This document shows, in pieces, positions 37,935 through 47,007 of a DNA stretch of 64,000 nt. The DNA comes from DASPWV01 sp046726375 (GTDB taxonomy: Bacteria; Acidobacteriota; Vicinamibacteria; Vicinamibacterales; UBA2999), in contig JBKPAJ010000023.1 of assembly GCA_046726375.1 (NCBI GenBank), forward strand, positions 1 to 64,000. The letters are read 5' to 3'. The position numbers and the translations under genes were made by a program. A model generated the notes under the pieces. The model saw only the letters and a program-made list of their open reading frames with translations, was not told the origin of the DNA and ran no database searches. The number at the start of each line of letters is the position of its first letter. The stretch's first letter is position 1.

Positions 37935-38528
37935 TCATTGTTCCTTCCGCCACCACGGATTGCCGTAGTTGGTATATGGGCCATCGTCGACGGAGATCGT
38001 GGTGGCGACACGATACGCCAGCGGTGATCCGGCGCGGATGTTTTGCTTGAGTCGAACCAACTTGCCGCCGGCTTTGAACGCCGCGCTTTCGAAAAAGATG
38101 TTGTAAAAGCCGCCGAGGTCGCCGCCGATCGTTGCCGTTTGCAGGTAGGCAAAGCCGCGGCTGTCGGTCACGCGGCGAGTCGCGGTTTTCTTCTCACGCT
38201 GATACTCGATGATCTCTTTGATCGCGATTGGCCCCGCAGGTCCCCGTCCCGTGGTCACGGCTTCGTAGAGCCCTTCGTTGATCTTGCGGTAAACCGTGGT
38301 CCCCTCAATGTGGCCCGCGGGCCCAAGCGGGCTGTCAGGGACGTCCCATTCGAACGTCCATTTGCCGAGAAAGTACGCCTCGAAATCGAACAGCGGCAAC
38401 ACGTCGTCGTTCTTGGTCGCCCTGCCCAGGTCGGGCATCTGTCCACGGGGCTGCTGTGGCGGCTGCGCCGTTTGGCCAACCAGCGTCGAACTGCAGAGAA
38501 TGACGAGCGCGGCAGTACGGATGATCAT
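37935..38528 (-). CDS. Secreted protein, unknown function
   Basis: 197 aa, signal peptide (RTAALVILCSSTLVGQ). The mature part (FEAYFLGKWTFEWDVPDSPLG, GTTVYRKINEGLYEAV, GGDLGGFYNIFFES) looks like a beta-barrel of the calycin/DUF1579 sort that binds a hydrophobic ligand; this is a guess from pattern. The stop is 1 nt from the start of the PAL-like gene, so the two are co-translated. Confidence 0.7.
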   Translation of the reverse strand: MIIRTAALVILCSSTLVGQTAQPPQQPRGQMPDLGRATKNDDVLPLFDFEAYFLGKWTFEWDVPDSPLGPAGHIEGTTVYRKINEGLYEAVTTGRGPAGPIAIKEIIEYQREKKTATRRVTDSRGFAYLQTATIGGDLGGFYNIFFESAAFKAGGKLVRLKQNIRAGSPLAYRVATTISVDDGPYTNYGNPWWRKEQ

Positions 38529-38539
38529 GTGCGAGGCAC

Positions 38540-38830
38540 TTATAGGGCATCGATGCCCAACTGCGCAAGCTTTCGCGCAAACCCCTCGGCGGTGTTCAGC
38601 GTATGCATGTAGGTGCCATCGTCGCGACGGTATGAAATCAATCCGCCGTCGCGAAAGCGGACCACGATGACGCGATCGCGTGCGGACGACACATCAAATT
38701 CGTGCGCTGGGAGGTCGCCGACAACGGACGAAGGCGGCTCGCGCACTGCGCCTTCGGCGAGCCCAAATCGCCCGGGACAGTTTCGGATCGGTGTCCAGCG
38801 GCGCCGGGCGAACAGCGTATCGAAGTCCAT
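38540..38830 (-). CDS. Conserved hypothetical protein
   Basis: 96 aa, soluble. RRWTPIRNCPGRFGL at the N-terminus and GGLISYRRDDGTYMHTLNT near the C-terminus are patterned like a small beta domain followed by a helix (AEGFARKLAQLGI). The start is 2 nt after the stop of the tRNA-binding-domain gene. No function known to me. Confidence 0.7.
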   Translation of the reverse strand: MDFDTLFARRRWTPIRNCPGRFGLAEGAVREPPSSVVGDLPAHEFDVSSARDRVIVVRFRDGGLISYRRDDGTYMHTLNTAEGFARKLAQLGIDAL

Positions 38831-38832
38831 CG

Positions 38833-39195
38833 TCAGCCGGCGCGCGCGCCGTCAGGCATCGGCCGTTCCGGTACCGCAAGCGCTGGCGCGAGCCGATCGG
38901 CATAGCCGATATCGAACAACATCCCTTCGGAGAGCTCACCGGCCATCCACCGGGGTTCAAGATTGACGATGAACAGAGCTTGACGTCCAACGATTTCGCG
39001 AGGATCGCTTCGCTCGCCCTTCAGAGCCACGAGGATTTGCCGCGCGTGATCACCGAAACTGACGGTCAACTTGACCAGTTTCTTCGAGGCGGCGACGTCC
39101 TCTACTGCGTTGATGGTTCCAACACGAACGTCGAGTGATTCGATCACGGCAAAAGAAACCAGCGGCTTTACCGCCGCAGGGACAAACTTCTCCAT
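38833..39195 (-). CDS. tRNA-binding (EMAP/CsaA-like) domain protein
   Basis: 120 aa OB-fold of the Trbp111/CsaA/MetRS C-terminal family: DVRVGTINAVEDVAASKKLVKLTVSFGD (displayed as one domain, residues about 22-50), RQILVALKGE, VGRQALFIVNLEPRWMAG and the end ERPMPDGARAG. CsaA proteins act as export chaperones; free EMAP domains bind tRNA. Which applies is not decided by sequence. Confidence 0.85.
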   Translation of the reverse strand: MEKFVPAAVKPLVSFAVIESLDVRVGTINAVEDVAASKKLVKLTVSFGDHARQILVALKGERSDPREIVGRQALFIVNLEPRWMAGELSEGMLFDIGYADRLAPALAVPERPMPDGARAG

Positions 39196-39213
39196 GGGTC
39201 AGCAATTCGAGAC

Positions 39214-39861
39214 CTATCGGAATAATTCTGCCGCAACCGTGCGGGGGCGCGCCAACCACGACGAGTTGAGCATGCCGCGAATGCGTTCGTTCTGCGCACG
39301 CGAGAACCGCACGAGATCGACCAGCCATGGGTGAGTGGCATCGGACGCATCGAGGCGCTTGATCCGCTAAAAGGCCTCCTCGGCCACGTCGAGTAGCAGG
39401 GTATTCGACGCCGACACCAAACTGCGCGAGGCCAGTCGAAAGTCAGAATCGTGCGGGCGATCGGGATAGTCGAGGCGCGCTTCGAACAGCAGTGAGCGCA
39501 GGCGATCCGCAATCGCGTCCTTGCCGTAATTGCGGCCAGCAAACGCGATAATCGAGAAGTCCCACAGCGCATCGAGCCGGTGATCGAGAAAGCGATAATC
39601 CGCCTCGAGCGCGGGACCCACCAACCGGCCTTCGGCTCGCATCTGTTGCTCCATCGGCGTGCCGACATATGGCAGTGTGCGACAGAAGCCGGCGACCGTG
39701 TAGCCGTCGGCGCAGAACTCGCGCAGGAATCGCAAGTTGTTCCGCACCGTCGCCATAGACGTGAGCTGAGCTGCAGTTTGGAGCGCGCGATCACAGAAAA
39801 AGGGGACAGGCCCCATTTCACCCGTTGCGAACAGGTCGCAAAGATTGAAAAGCTGTCGCAA
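39214..39861 (-). pseudogene. 3' remnant of a B12-binding radical SAM gene
   Basis: Only the C-terminal part of a cobalamin-dependent radical SAM protein is left: FCADGYTVAGFCRTLPYVGTP, EADYRFLDHRLDALWDF and RLRSLLFEARLDYPDRP. Family sequence begins about 39780. Upstream the frame runs into the 18-bp inverted repeat at 39797-39889, which supplies the start. An in-frame TAG at 39369-39367 interrupts it and matching sequence continues (RIKRLDASDATHPWLVDLVR) to a second TAG at 39214. The radical SAM CxxxCxxC part is missing, so it cannot be functional as an enzyme. Confidence 0.75.
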
Positions 39862-39889
39862 AGATTGAAAAGGGGCCTGTCCCCTTTTT
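39797..39889. repeat. 18-bp inverted repeat AAAAAGGGGACAGGCCCC
   Basis: Perfect arms 39797-39814 and 39872-39889, each ending in an A or T tract, so it could terminate transcription in both directions right after coaE. The loop has GTCGCAAAGATTGAAAA twice (39835-39851, 39855-39871). GGGGACAGGCCCC-type elements are widespread REP-like repeats. Confidence 0.9.
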
Positions 39890-39893
39890 TCGG

Positions 39894-40487
39894 TTACTCA
39901 GCGCGCAGGCGGGTCAAGAGCTCCTGCACCTGCGCGTTCGTTTCTTCGTAACTGCCGTCGGTGCGAATCACGTCATCGGCCAACGCCACTTTGGCCTCGA
40001 TCGGCAACTGTGCGCCGACGCGGCGTTCCGCTTCCTCGCGAGTGAGCCCGCCGCGCTTCATCACGCGCGCGATCTGCGCGTCGCGCGAGCAGGCGGCGAC
40101 AATGACTCTGTCGAACTGGCGCTGGCGGCCGGTTTCGTAGATCAACGGAATGTCGGCCACGGCAAAGGGGACGTCGTCCGGCACGCTCAGAAAGAAATCG
40201 TCGATGCGGCGCCGGACGTAGGGGTGAACGATCGCTTCGAGATCGCGGCGTGCGGCTTTGTCGCGGAACACGATCTCTGCCAGACGTGCGCGGTCGAGCG
40301 ATCCGTCGCGATTTAATACGTCGGTACCAAATCGCGCGACCACAGCATCGAGACCTGGTGAGCCCGGCGCCACCGCCTCGCGAGCCAGGACGTCGGCATC
40401 GATCACCGGAACACCGGCGTCGCGCATGCGCGCGAGCACGTAACTCTTCCCTGTCCCGAGCCCGCCGGTCAGCGCCACGCGCAGCAT
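39894..40487 (-). CDS. coaE: Dephospho-CoA kinase
   Basis: Last step of CoA synthesis, 197 aa. P-loop LTGGLGTGKS (residues 6-15), DADVLAREAVAPGSPG and PLIYETG. ATG 40487 gives the family N-terminus; longer in-frame readings upstream belong to the VOC gene. The start is 8 nt after the stop of the VOC gene. Confidence 0.95.
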   Translation of the reverse strand: MLRVALTGGLGTGKSYVLARMRDAGVPVIDADVLAREAVAPGSPGLDAVVARFGTDVLNRDGSLDRARLAEIVFRDKAARRDLEAIVHPYVRRRIDDFFLSVPDDVPFAVADIPLIYETGRQRQFDRVIVAACSRDAQIARVMKRGGLTREEAERRVGAQLPIEAKVALADDVIRTDGSYEETNAQVQELLTRLRAE

Positions 40488-40495
40488 GGCCCGCG

Positions 40496-40978
40496 TCAAC
40501 CCTTGTAGCTGACGTCCTGGAGCTGCACGGAGATGCCGTCTGGATCGGTGAGATAAAGCTCCTTGACATCGCCGCGCATGCGGATGCGCGCCTTCACGCC
40601 AGCGTCGTTCAACTGCTTCAGCGTGCGATCCGCATCGAACTGCTCGATGCCCAGGCAGAGATGATTGATGGCCGGTGGCGTATTGCCTTGCGCCGGATAA
40701 ATGCCGACAAACCCGGAGCCTGGAGCGGTGGACAAATTGAACCCGGGATCTTGTCTGGTCAGCACCGGCATGCCGAACCACTTCTGATAAAAGTCCATCG
40801 ATCGCTGCACGTTCGACGCGAACATCGTGACGTGGTTCAGCGTCTTGACCGGAAGCGGCGGGGAGGTCGTCTGCGCCTCCGCAGCGCTGGCGGCGGCAAG
40901 TGTTGACAGCGCGGCCAGCAGCTTGCGCCGCGCCAACCGGCCGTTTTCGTAGGACGTGAGAAGTCGATCGATTGTCAT
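40496..40978 (-). CDS. VOC-family protein with twin-arginine-like leader
   Basis: 160 aa. The leader (residues about 1-35) has ARRKLLAALS followed by an Ala-rich stretch ending AEA, like a Tat signal. The mature part is one vicinal-oxygen-chelate domain (LNHVTMFASNVQRSMDFYQKWFGMPV split at residue 47; INHLCLGIE; LYLTDPDGISVQLQDV) with the metal-ligand His and Glu/Gln positions. Substrate unknown. Confidence 0.78.
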   Translation of the reverse strand: MTIDRLLTSYENGRLARRKLLAALSTLAAASAAEAQTTSPPLPVKTLNHVTMFASNVQRSMDFYQKWFGMPVLTRQDPGFNLSTAPGSGFVGIYPAQGNTPPAINHLCLGIEQFDADRTLKQLNDAGVKARIRMRGDVKELYLTDPDGISVQLQDVSYKG

Positions 40979-40993
40979 TTGGCACTCACGCGG

Positions 40994-41923
40994 TTATCGC
41001 CGCACCCTCCGATTCTCAGCCGCCGTGATCGTATTGCGAAGCACCATCGCGATGGTGAGCGGCCCCACCCCGCCCGGCACCGGCGTGATCGCGCCGGCCA
41101 CGGACTCGACATCGGGATGCACATCGCCGATCAGGACACTGCCCTTCTTCTGGAACTGCTCCTGCTTCTTCGCGTTCGCGGGGAAGAATCGCATCACGTC
41201 CGCCTCCGCAGTCAGCGTGTTAATGCCGACATCGATCACCGTCGCGCCAGGTGTCACGAACTCTCTGGTGACGAATCCAGGACGGCCGATCGCGGCGACC
41301 AGAATATCCGCGGAGGACGCGACGCGCGCGAGATCGCGCGTCTTCGAATGGCACACCGTGACCGTCGCATCGCGATGCATCAGCAGCAGCGCCATCGGCT
41401 TGCCCACGATATCGCTGCGCCCGATCACGACCGCCCGTGCGCCGGCGATGGGGATCTGCTCCCGCTCGAGCAGCTCGATGCAGCCGAGCGGAGTACAGGC
41501 CACGAGGGTCGGGCGCTTCTGCACCAGCCGACCAACGTTTTCGGGATGAAACCCATCCACGTCCTTTACCGGATCCAGGGCATCGAAGACGCGCGGCTCC
41601 GCTTCACCGCCCATACCCTGGGGAAGCGGCGACTGCACGAGAATGGCGTCGATCTGATCGTCGGCATTGAGGCGCGAGACGGTGTTGAGCGCATCCTGCA
41701 GGCTGGCCGTGGCATCGAGGCGAACGAGCTCGGCGCGGCAGCCGGCCTCCGCCACTGCTTTGATCTTGTTGCGGACGTAAATCTCCGATGCCGGATTGTT
41801 GCCCGCCAGCACCACGGCGAGTCCGGGCGGCCGGCGATGAGCTGACGTGAAGCTGGCAACCCGTGGAACCAGCTCCGCACGGATTTTTGCGGCCAGCGCC
41901 GCACCATCGAGCCGCCGGCCCAC
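40994..41923 (-). CDS. folD: Methylenetetrahydrofolate dehydrogenase/cyclohydrolase
   Basis: Bifunctional one-carbon enzyme, 309 aa. Catalytic Lys region YVRNKIKAVAEAG, VQSPLPQG, GCIELLEREQIP, VIGRSDIVGKPMA and the C-terminal PVPGGVGPLTIAMVL. Directly abuts the potassium channel gene upstream (no spacer). Confidence 0.96.
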   Translation of the reverse strand: MGRRLDGAALAAKIRAELVPRVASFTSAHRRPPGLAVVLAGNNPASEIYVRNKIKAVAEAGCRAELVRLDATASLQDALNTVSRLNADDQIDAILVQSPLPQGMGGEAEPRVFDALDPVKDVDGFHPENVGRLVQKRPTLVACTPLGCIELLEREQIPIAGARAVVIGRSDIVGKPMALLLMHRDATVTVCHSKTRDLARVASSADILVAAIGRPGFVTREFVTPGATVIDVGINTLTAEADVMRFFPANAKKQEQFQKKGSVLIGDVHPDVESVAGAITPVPGGVGPLTIAMVLRNTITAAENRRVRR

Positions 41924-42985
41924 TCAGCGCACGGCGGGGGTCATGTCCCGCCCTCCCCGCGACTTGCTTCCGCCAGCGGCCTCGTCGAGCGCCTTCAACT
42001 GATTCGCATCGCCGAGAACCACGAGTTGATCCCCGCCATGAAGGCTGTCTTCCGGCGAGGGGTTGAATTGCATCTGACCGCTCGCGCGTTTGATCGCGAC
42101 CACAATCACGCCGAACGCCTGTCGCAGATTCGCGTCGCGCAGCGTCTTGCCGATGAACGGCGCCTGCGGGCCGATCTCCACTTGTTCGGCGGCGAGATCG
42201 AGACGCTCCGAGGTCGTCGCGAGCCGCATGAAGTCCACAACTGCAGGGCGCAGCGCGGTGGCCGCCATCTGCACCGCGCCGAGGAGATACGGCGAGATGA
42301 CGCGATCGGCGCCCGCGCGCCTCAACTTGGTCTCGGCGTCCTCCGATTCGACGCGCGCGATGATGAACAAATCCGGCCGCAGCACCCGTGCCGACAGCAC
42401 CGTGTAGACGTTCTCGGCGTCCGTACTGACCGCCGCAATCAGCCCGCGCGCACGATGAATGCCGACTCGCACGAGCACCTCTTCACGGCTGGCGTCGGCT
42501 TCCACCGCCAAACCGCCGCGTTCGATGATCTCGTGCACGCGTTCTGCACTCCGATCGATGACCACGTAAGGAACACGCTGCTTGTTGAACTCGTCGGCGA
42601 TGATGCTGCCGATGCGTCCATAGCCGCAGATGATGAAATGATCCGAAAGTTGTTCGAGCATGCGATTGAATCGGCGCTGTGCGACGTGTGTATAGAGCCC
42701 GCCTTCGACCACCAGAGCCATGAGCGTGGACGCGGTGTAAAACAGCGTCGCCACGCCCAGCAGCAGAGTGACAACGGTCCAGAACTCGCCAGCGCGCGAC
42801 ATGGCGTGGACCTCACGGTAACCAACCGTGGTCACCGTGATCATTGTCATGTAGAAGGCATCGGAAAACGACCAGCCTTCTATCGCCATGTAGCCGACGA
42901 TGCCGACCGCGCAGACAACAAAGAAAAGGGCGATCGCCAGCCCTGGACCCTTCATAAAGGTCAAGCGATCGCCCGTTTGGTTCAT
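41924..42985 (-). CDS. K+ channel with RCK/TrkA domains (MthK-like)
   Basis: 353 aa. Two membrane helices around a pore with selectivity filter TTVGYRE (52-58), then an RCK domain with the Rossmann motif CGYGRIGSIIADEF and a TrkA-C domain (about 265-340). In MthK, ligand binding to RCK gates the pore. An internal Met at residue 11 (MKGPG) could be the start. Confidence 0.88.
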   Translation of the reverse strand: MNQTGDRLTFMKGPGLAIALFFVVCAVGIVGYMAIEGWSFSDAFYMTMITVTTVGYREVHAMSRAGEFWTVVTLLLGVATLFYTASTLMALVVEGGLYTHVAQRRFNRMLEQLSDHFIICGYGRIGSIIADEFNKQRVPYVVIDRSAERVHEIIERGGLAVEADASREEVLVRVGIHRARGLIAAVSTDAENVYTVLSARVLRPDLFIIARVESEDAETKLRRAGADRVISPYLLGAVQMAATALRPAVVDFMRLATTSERLDLAAEQVEIGPQAPFIGKTLRDANLRQAFGVIVVAIKRASGQMQFNPSPEDSLHGGDQLVVLGDANQLKALDEAAGGSKSRGGRDMTPAVR

Positions 42986-42995
42986 GCGTCCTCAA

Positions 42996-43015
42996 GGCGG
43001 ACCTGAAAGCCCGCC
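42996..43015. repeat. REP-like imperfect palindrome
   Basis: GGCGG ... CCGCC with an internal CCTGAAAG, followed by GCCACATG, in the 42-bp spacer between the permease and the channel gene. Same flank as the elements at 4843 and 7123. Confidence 0.5.
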
Positions 43016-43027
43016 GCCACATGCTGG

Positions 43028-44770
43028 CTAAGCCGTTGCCGTCCTCTCGCCCGATAGCCGGGCGAGAATCCAGCCAACGACATAGACGGCAATCGCGATG
43101 CCGAGGACCTGCAGGCCAAACGTGTCTGCTGTCTCGGCCGTCACGTTGAGCCCGGTCAGGTCTGCCAGCTCGCTCCATTTTGCCGTGGTCTCATTGGTCA
43201 CGCCGAGCTCCGTGAGCAGACCGAGCAGGAACATGCACACCCCGTTGAACAACCCCAGCGCGCCGAACGCCAGCACGAAATTGGCGAGCGCCTGCAAAGG
43301 TGTGCGCCGGCGCTGTTCGTCTGGATTGGCGAGCGGGCTGTGCGACCGTCCGTAGAACCAGTAAATGATCAACCCGATATTCAGCCACACCAGGAAGCGC
43401 ACCCACGTGATCACCGGCAGACTGAGCATGAGATATGCGCACGACGCGATGCCGAGAATCGGGAACAGCGGTCCGAGCGGCACACGGAACGGACGATGCG
43501 CATCCGGGCGCTTGATGCGCAGCATCAACACTGCAGCGCAGACGACGACAAACGCGAAGAGCGTCCCGATGCTCGTCATCTCCCCGACCACCTGAATCTG
43601 CGTCACGCCCGCGACCAGAGCCACGACGGCGCACGTGATGATGGTCGTGATGTACGGCGTGCCAAAACGGGGGTGTACCTTGCTCACGCCGGTCGGCAGG
43701 AGACCGTCGCGGCTCATCGCGAAGAAAATCCGCGGTTGGCTCATGAGCATGACCAGCAGCACCGACGTGATGCCGGCAACCGCGCCCGCCGACACGAGAT
43801 ACGAAGCCCAATCCTGTCCGATCGTGGCGAGCGCGTAGGCGACAGGCGCATTCAGAAACCGCACCGCCTCTTCAGGCGATACGCTCGGCACTCCGGGCAG
43901 GACATCCGCGGCCGAACGGAATTGCACGACGGGAACGATGCCCGCCAGGACCAAAGCGACCGCCAGGTACAGGAACGTGCAGACGAAGAGCGACGCAATG
44001 ATTCCAATCGGCAGGTCGCGTTTGGGATTTTTCGCCTCTTCGGCCGTGGTCGAGACCGCGTCGAAGCCGATGTAGGCGAAGAACACCACCGCGGCGGCCG
44101 CCATGATGCCGGACCAGCCATAGGGCGCGAACGGCGACCAGTTGGCGGGTTTGACATACGTCGCGCCGGCCGCGAGGAAGAACAGAACGGCCAGGAGCTT
44201 GATGCCCACCATGATGGCGTTGGCCCTCGCCGACTCGCGGATGCCGATCACGAGCAGAATCATGATCACGAGCACGATCAACACGGCCAGCAGGTTGACG
44301 GCGCCAACCGGCGGCGCAGCCGCCAATGCCGTTGGCAGCGTGATGCCGACACCCGCCAACAGGCGCTGCATGTAGCCGCTCCAGCCGATCGCCACCGTCA
44401 TCGACCCGACCGCGTATTCGAGAATCAGGTCCCAGCCGATCATCCACGCGACGAGCTCGCCCAGCGTGGCGTACGCATACGTGTATGCGCTTCCGGCAAT
44501 CGGGATCATCGACGCGAATTCTGCGTAGCACAACGCAGCAAACGCGCACGCGAGCCCGGCGGCGAGGTACGACATGGTGATAGCGGGCCCGGCCTGATTT
44601 GCCGCCGCGGTGCCGGTGAGCACGAAAATGCCCGTGCCGATGATGGCGCCGATGCCGAGGAGCGTCAGATCCCATGCCGTCAAACTGCGCTTGAGCGATC
44701 GACCGCCATGCTCGACGTCGCTCACTAGCCGTTCGATCGATTTCGTCTTGAACAGATTCGAATCCATCAA
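43028..44770 (-). CDS. APC-superfamily amino acid permease (CAT-like)
   Basis: 580 aa with about 14 membrane helices. IGAIIGTGIFVLTG is the substrate-binding GxG motif of helix 1, and PIAGSAYTYAYATLGE and FFAYIGFDAVSTTAEEAKNP match cationic amino-acid transporters. Substrate not certain. It is preceded by a TATAAT box about 70 nt upstream. Confidence 0.88.
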   Translation of the reverse strand: MMDSNLFKTKSIERLVSDVEHGGRSLKRSLTAWDLTLLGIGAIIGTGIFVLTGTAAANQAGPAITMSYLAAGLACAFAALCYAEFASMIPIAGSAYTYAYATLGELVAWMIGWDLILEYAVGSMTVAIGWSGYMQRLLAGVGITLPTALAAAPPVGAVNLLAVLIVLVIMILLVIGIRESARANAIMVGIKLLAVLFFLAAGATYVKPANWSPFAPYGWSGIMAAAAVVFFAYIGFDAVSTTAEEAKNPKRDLPIGIIASLFVCTFLYLAVALVLAGIVPVVQFRSAADVLPGVPSVSPEEAVRFLNAPVAYALATIGQDWASYLVSAGAVAGITSVLLVMLMSQPRIFFAMSRDGLLPTGVSKVHPRFGTPYITTIITCAVVALVAGVTQIQVVGEMTSIGTLFAFVVVCAAVLMLRIKRPDAHRPFRVPLGPLFPILGIASCAYLMLSLPVITWVRFLVWLNIGLIIYWFYGRSHSPLANPDEQRRRTPLQALANFVLAFGALGLFNGVCMFLLGLLTELGVTNETTAKWSELADLTGLNVTAETADTFGLQVLGIAIAVYVVGWILARLSGERTATA

Positions 44771-44776
44771 GCCTCC

Positions 44777-44830
44777 CGCGGCGCGGCTGAAGCCGCGCCA
44801 CTACCAATCGCGGTTCAGGCCGCGGCGCAT
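44777..44830. repeat. GCGCGGCTGAAGCCGCGCC palindrome in thiE-permease spacer
   Basis: GGCGCGGCT / AGCCGCGCC pair around GA, followed by a second partial copy (TTCAGGCCGCGGCGC). REP-like hairpin in the leader of the permease gene. Confidence 0.6.
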
Positions 44831-44842
44831 CTCAGGCGCAGT

Positions 44843-44848
44843 GATTAT
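44843..44848 (-). promoter_or_regulatory. -10 box upstream of the APC permease
   Basis: TATAAT on the minus strand about 72 nt before the permease ATG. No clear -35. Confidence 0.35.
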
Positions 44849-44857
44849 AGAGGCAAC

Positions 44858-45487
44858 TCAGCCAAGGACCGACAAATACTGCCGCACCCGCTCCTCCGGA
44901 TTACCGCTGAGGAGATCGGTAATCACCGCCACCGACGCCGCGCCGGCTTCGATGACGCTTCGCGCGGAGGCGAGCGTGATACCGCCAATGGCCACAACCG
45001 GCAGCGCGCGTGGCGCCGCGATCTGTGCGGCTCTCCTCACGAGCTTCAATCCCACTCGTTCGTAACCGGTGTTTTTCGTTTCGGTCCAGTACACCGGTCC
45101 GATCGCAACGTACGAGATCGGCTCACGCGCGGCTTCGGCGAGTTGCGCCTCCGAATGCGTGGAGAAGCCGACCACCGCGTCGGCGCCAAGGATGCGACGA
45201 ACGTCGCGCGGTAACAGATCATCCTGGCCCACGTGCACGCCCGCGGCCCCGGCGAGCACCGCGATGTCAGCGCGATCGTTCACCACCAGCTGCGCGCCGG
45301 CCGCGGCAGCGTCGTCTTGAATCGCCTCCGCCAATGCCAGAAACGCGCCGCTCTCGAGCGTTTTGGCCCGCAGCTGCAGCAGCCGCGCGCCCCCGCTCAA
45401 AAACGCTCGCGCGAGATCGCGCGGCGCCCAGCCGGCGCGCCCCGCGACCTCGGCATCGACGATGGCATAAAGCCGCGAGTGGATCAC
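44858..45487 (-). CDS. thiE: Thiamine phosphate synthase
   Basis: Couples HMP-PP and thiazole phosphate, 209 aa TIM barrel. LQLRAKTLESG, VVNDRADIAVLAGAAGVHVGQDDL (displayed in part), STHSEAQL, AIGPVYWTETK and AIGGITLASA. GTG start. No TPP riboswitch is seen upstream; it lies 49 bp after accC. Confidence 0.93.
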   Translation of the reverse strand: MIHSRLYAIVDAEVAGRAGWAPRDLARAFLSGGARLLQLRAKTLESGAFLALAEAIQDDAAAAGAQLVVNDRADIAVLAGAAGVHVGQDDLLPRDVRRILGADAVVGFSTHSEAQLAEAAREPISYVAIGPVYWTETKNTGYERVGLKLVRRAAQIAAPRALPVVAIGGITLASARSVIEAGAASVAVITDLLSGNPEERVRQYLSVLG

Positions 45488-45536
45488 GTCTGAAGAGAAT
45501 CGCGTGCGGATATGTCAGAAATCTGACGGACAGAGT

Positions 45537-46910
45537 TCAGGCAGACTCGGCCAGCGAATCCGCGCTCTTTGGGCGCGGCTTGTATCGCTCCATGAAATGC
45601 GTATTCAACCGCCCAGCGATGAAATCCGGATCGCTGAGGATCTTGAGATGCAGCGGGATTGTGGTCTGAATGCCTTCAACGACCGCCATTTCGAGCGTGC
45701 GCTTCATGCGCGCAATCGCCTCCTGGCGATCGCGGCCGTGCGCGATCACCTTGGCAATCATCGAGTCGTAGTACGGAGAAATCGTGCACTCGGAATGCGC
45801 CGCCGTGTCGACGCGCACGCCCGGACCGCCCGGAACACTGAAGGCGTGAATCGTTCCCGGTGAGGGAACGAACGTCTCTGAGTCCTCGGCGTTGACGCGG
45901 CACTCGATGGCGTGGCCGGTAAACGTCACTTCGCTTTGCTTGAACGACAGCCGTTCGCCCGCCGCGATGCGAATCTGCTCTTTGACGATGTCGATGCCGG
46001 TCACCATTTCGGTGACAGGATGTTCCACCTGCACGCGCGTGTTGACCTCCATGAAGTAGAAGTTGCACTTCTCGTCCATGAGGAACTCGAACGTGCCGGC
46101 GTTGGTGTACTGGACCGCTCGGGCCGCGTCGGCCACGAGGCTCCCCATCTTGCGGCGGATCTTGTCGGTCACCGCAATCGACGGCGATTCCTCCAGCAGC
46201 TTCTGGTGACGGCGTTGGATCGAACACTCCCGCTCGCCTAAATGAATGACGTTGCCGTGATGATCGCCAAGCACCTGGAATTCGATGTGACGCGGCGAGT
46301 CGAGATACTTTTCGATGTAGACGTCGCCGACGCCAAACGCGGCTTCCGCTTCGCGTTGCGCGGTCTTGAACGCGTGCGGCAGGTCCGCCGGCGCCTTGAC
46401 GATGCGCATGCCGCGCCCCCCGCCGCCGGCCACCGCTTTGATGATGATCGGATAGCCGATGTCCTTCGCAATCTTGAGTGCCTTCTCCTCGCTGTCGATC
46501 GGCCCTTCGCTTCCCGGCAGCATCGGAACACCCGCACGCTTCATCGCGCGTCGCGCTTTGGCCTTGTCGCCGAGAAGGCGGATCACGCTCGGGTCAGGGC
46601 CGATGAAGCGAATGTGACACGCCTCGCAGACCTCGGCCAGGTATGCGCTCTCCGAAAGAAATCCGTAGCCCGGGTGGATCGCATCGGCGCCGGTGATTTC
46701 CGCCGCGCTGATAATCGACGGGACGTTCAGATAGCTGTCGGTGCTGCGCGCCGGCCCGATGCAGATGTCCTCGTCCGCGAAACGCACGTGCAGTGAGTTT
46801 TCGTCCGCCTCTGAATAAACGGCGACCGTCTTGATGCCGAGCTCGCGGCAGGCGAAGATCACGCGCAGCGCGATCTCTCCACGGTTGGCGACGAGGATCT
46901 TCTTAAACAT
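45537..46910 (-). CDS. accC: Acetyl-CoA carboxylase, biotin carboxylase subunit
   Basis: Carboxylates biotin on AccB, first step of fatty acid synthesis, 457 aa. ATP-grasp enzyme: KILVANRGEIALRVI, GGGGRGMRIV, HQKLLEESPS, FMEVNTRVQVEHPVTE. It follows accB after a 97-bp repeat-filled spacer. Confidence 0.98.
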   Translation of the reverse strand: MFKKILVANRGEIALRVIFACRELGIKTVAVYSEADENSLHVRFADEDICIGPARSTDSYLNVPSIISAAEITGADAIHPGYGFLSESAYLAEVCEACHIRFIGPDPSVIRLLGDKAKARRAMKRAGVPMLPGSEGPIDSEEKALKIAKDIGYPIIIKAVAGGGGRGMRIVKAPADLPHAFKTAQREAEAAFGVGDVYIEKYLDSPRHIEFQVLGDHHGNVIHLGERECSIQRRHQKLLEESPSIAVTDKIRRKMGSLVADAARAVQYTNAGTFEFLMDEKCNFYFMEVNTRVQVEHPVTEMVTGIDIVKEQIRIAAGERLSFKQSEVTFTGHAIECRVNAEDSETFVPSPGTIHAFSVPGGPGVRVDTAAHSECTISPYYDSMIAKVIAHGRDRQEAIARMKRTLEMAVVEGIQTTIPLHLKILSDPDFIAGRLNTHFMERYKPRPKSADSLAESA

Positions 46911-46916
46911 GATCGT

Positions 46917-47005
46917 GAGGCTTTCAGCTCTCAGCTTTCGGTTTTCAGCGCCCTTCGGCTTTCAGCGTTTTTGCTGACAGCTGATAGCCGACAGCCGATA
47001 GCTGT
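46917..47005. repeat. Hairpin repeat in accB-accC spacer
   Basis: GCTTTCAGCTCTCAGCTTTC on the left and GCTGACAGCTGATAGCC, GACAGCCGATAGCTG on the right form several complementary AGCTG-based units. No gene is present. Confidence 0.7.
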
Positions 47006-47007
47006 CG

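Noticed and set aside
39367..39369. In-frame TAG in the radical SAM remnant as a recoded codon
   Set aside because: The gene also lacks its 5' half, and nothing in the window suggests a pyrrolysine or suppression system; simple decay is enough.
43340..44728. Long plus-strand open frame opposite the amino acid permease
   Set aside because: Charged, His/Arg/Asp-rich mirror of a membrane protein gene; no motif, no ribosome site.
45488..45536. Possible TPP riboswitch ahead of thiE
   Set aside because: The 49-bp spacer is too short and lacks the conserved CTGAGA core.
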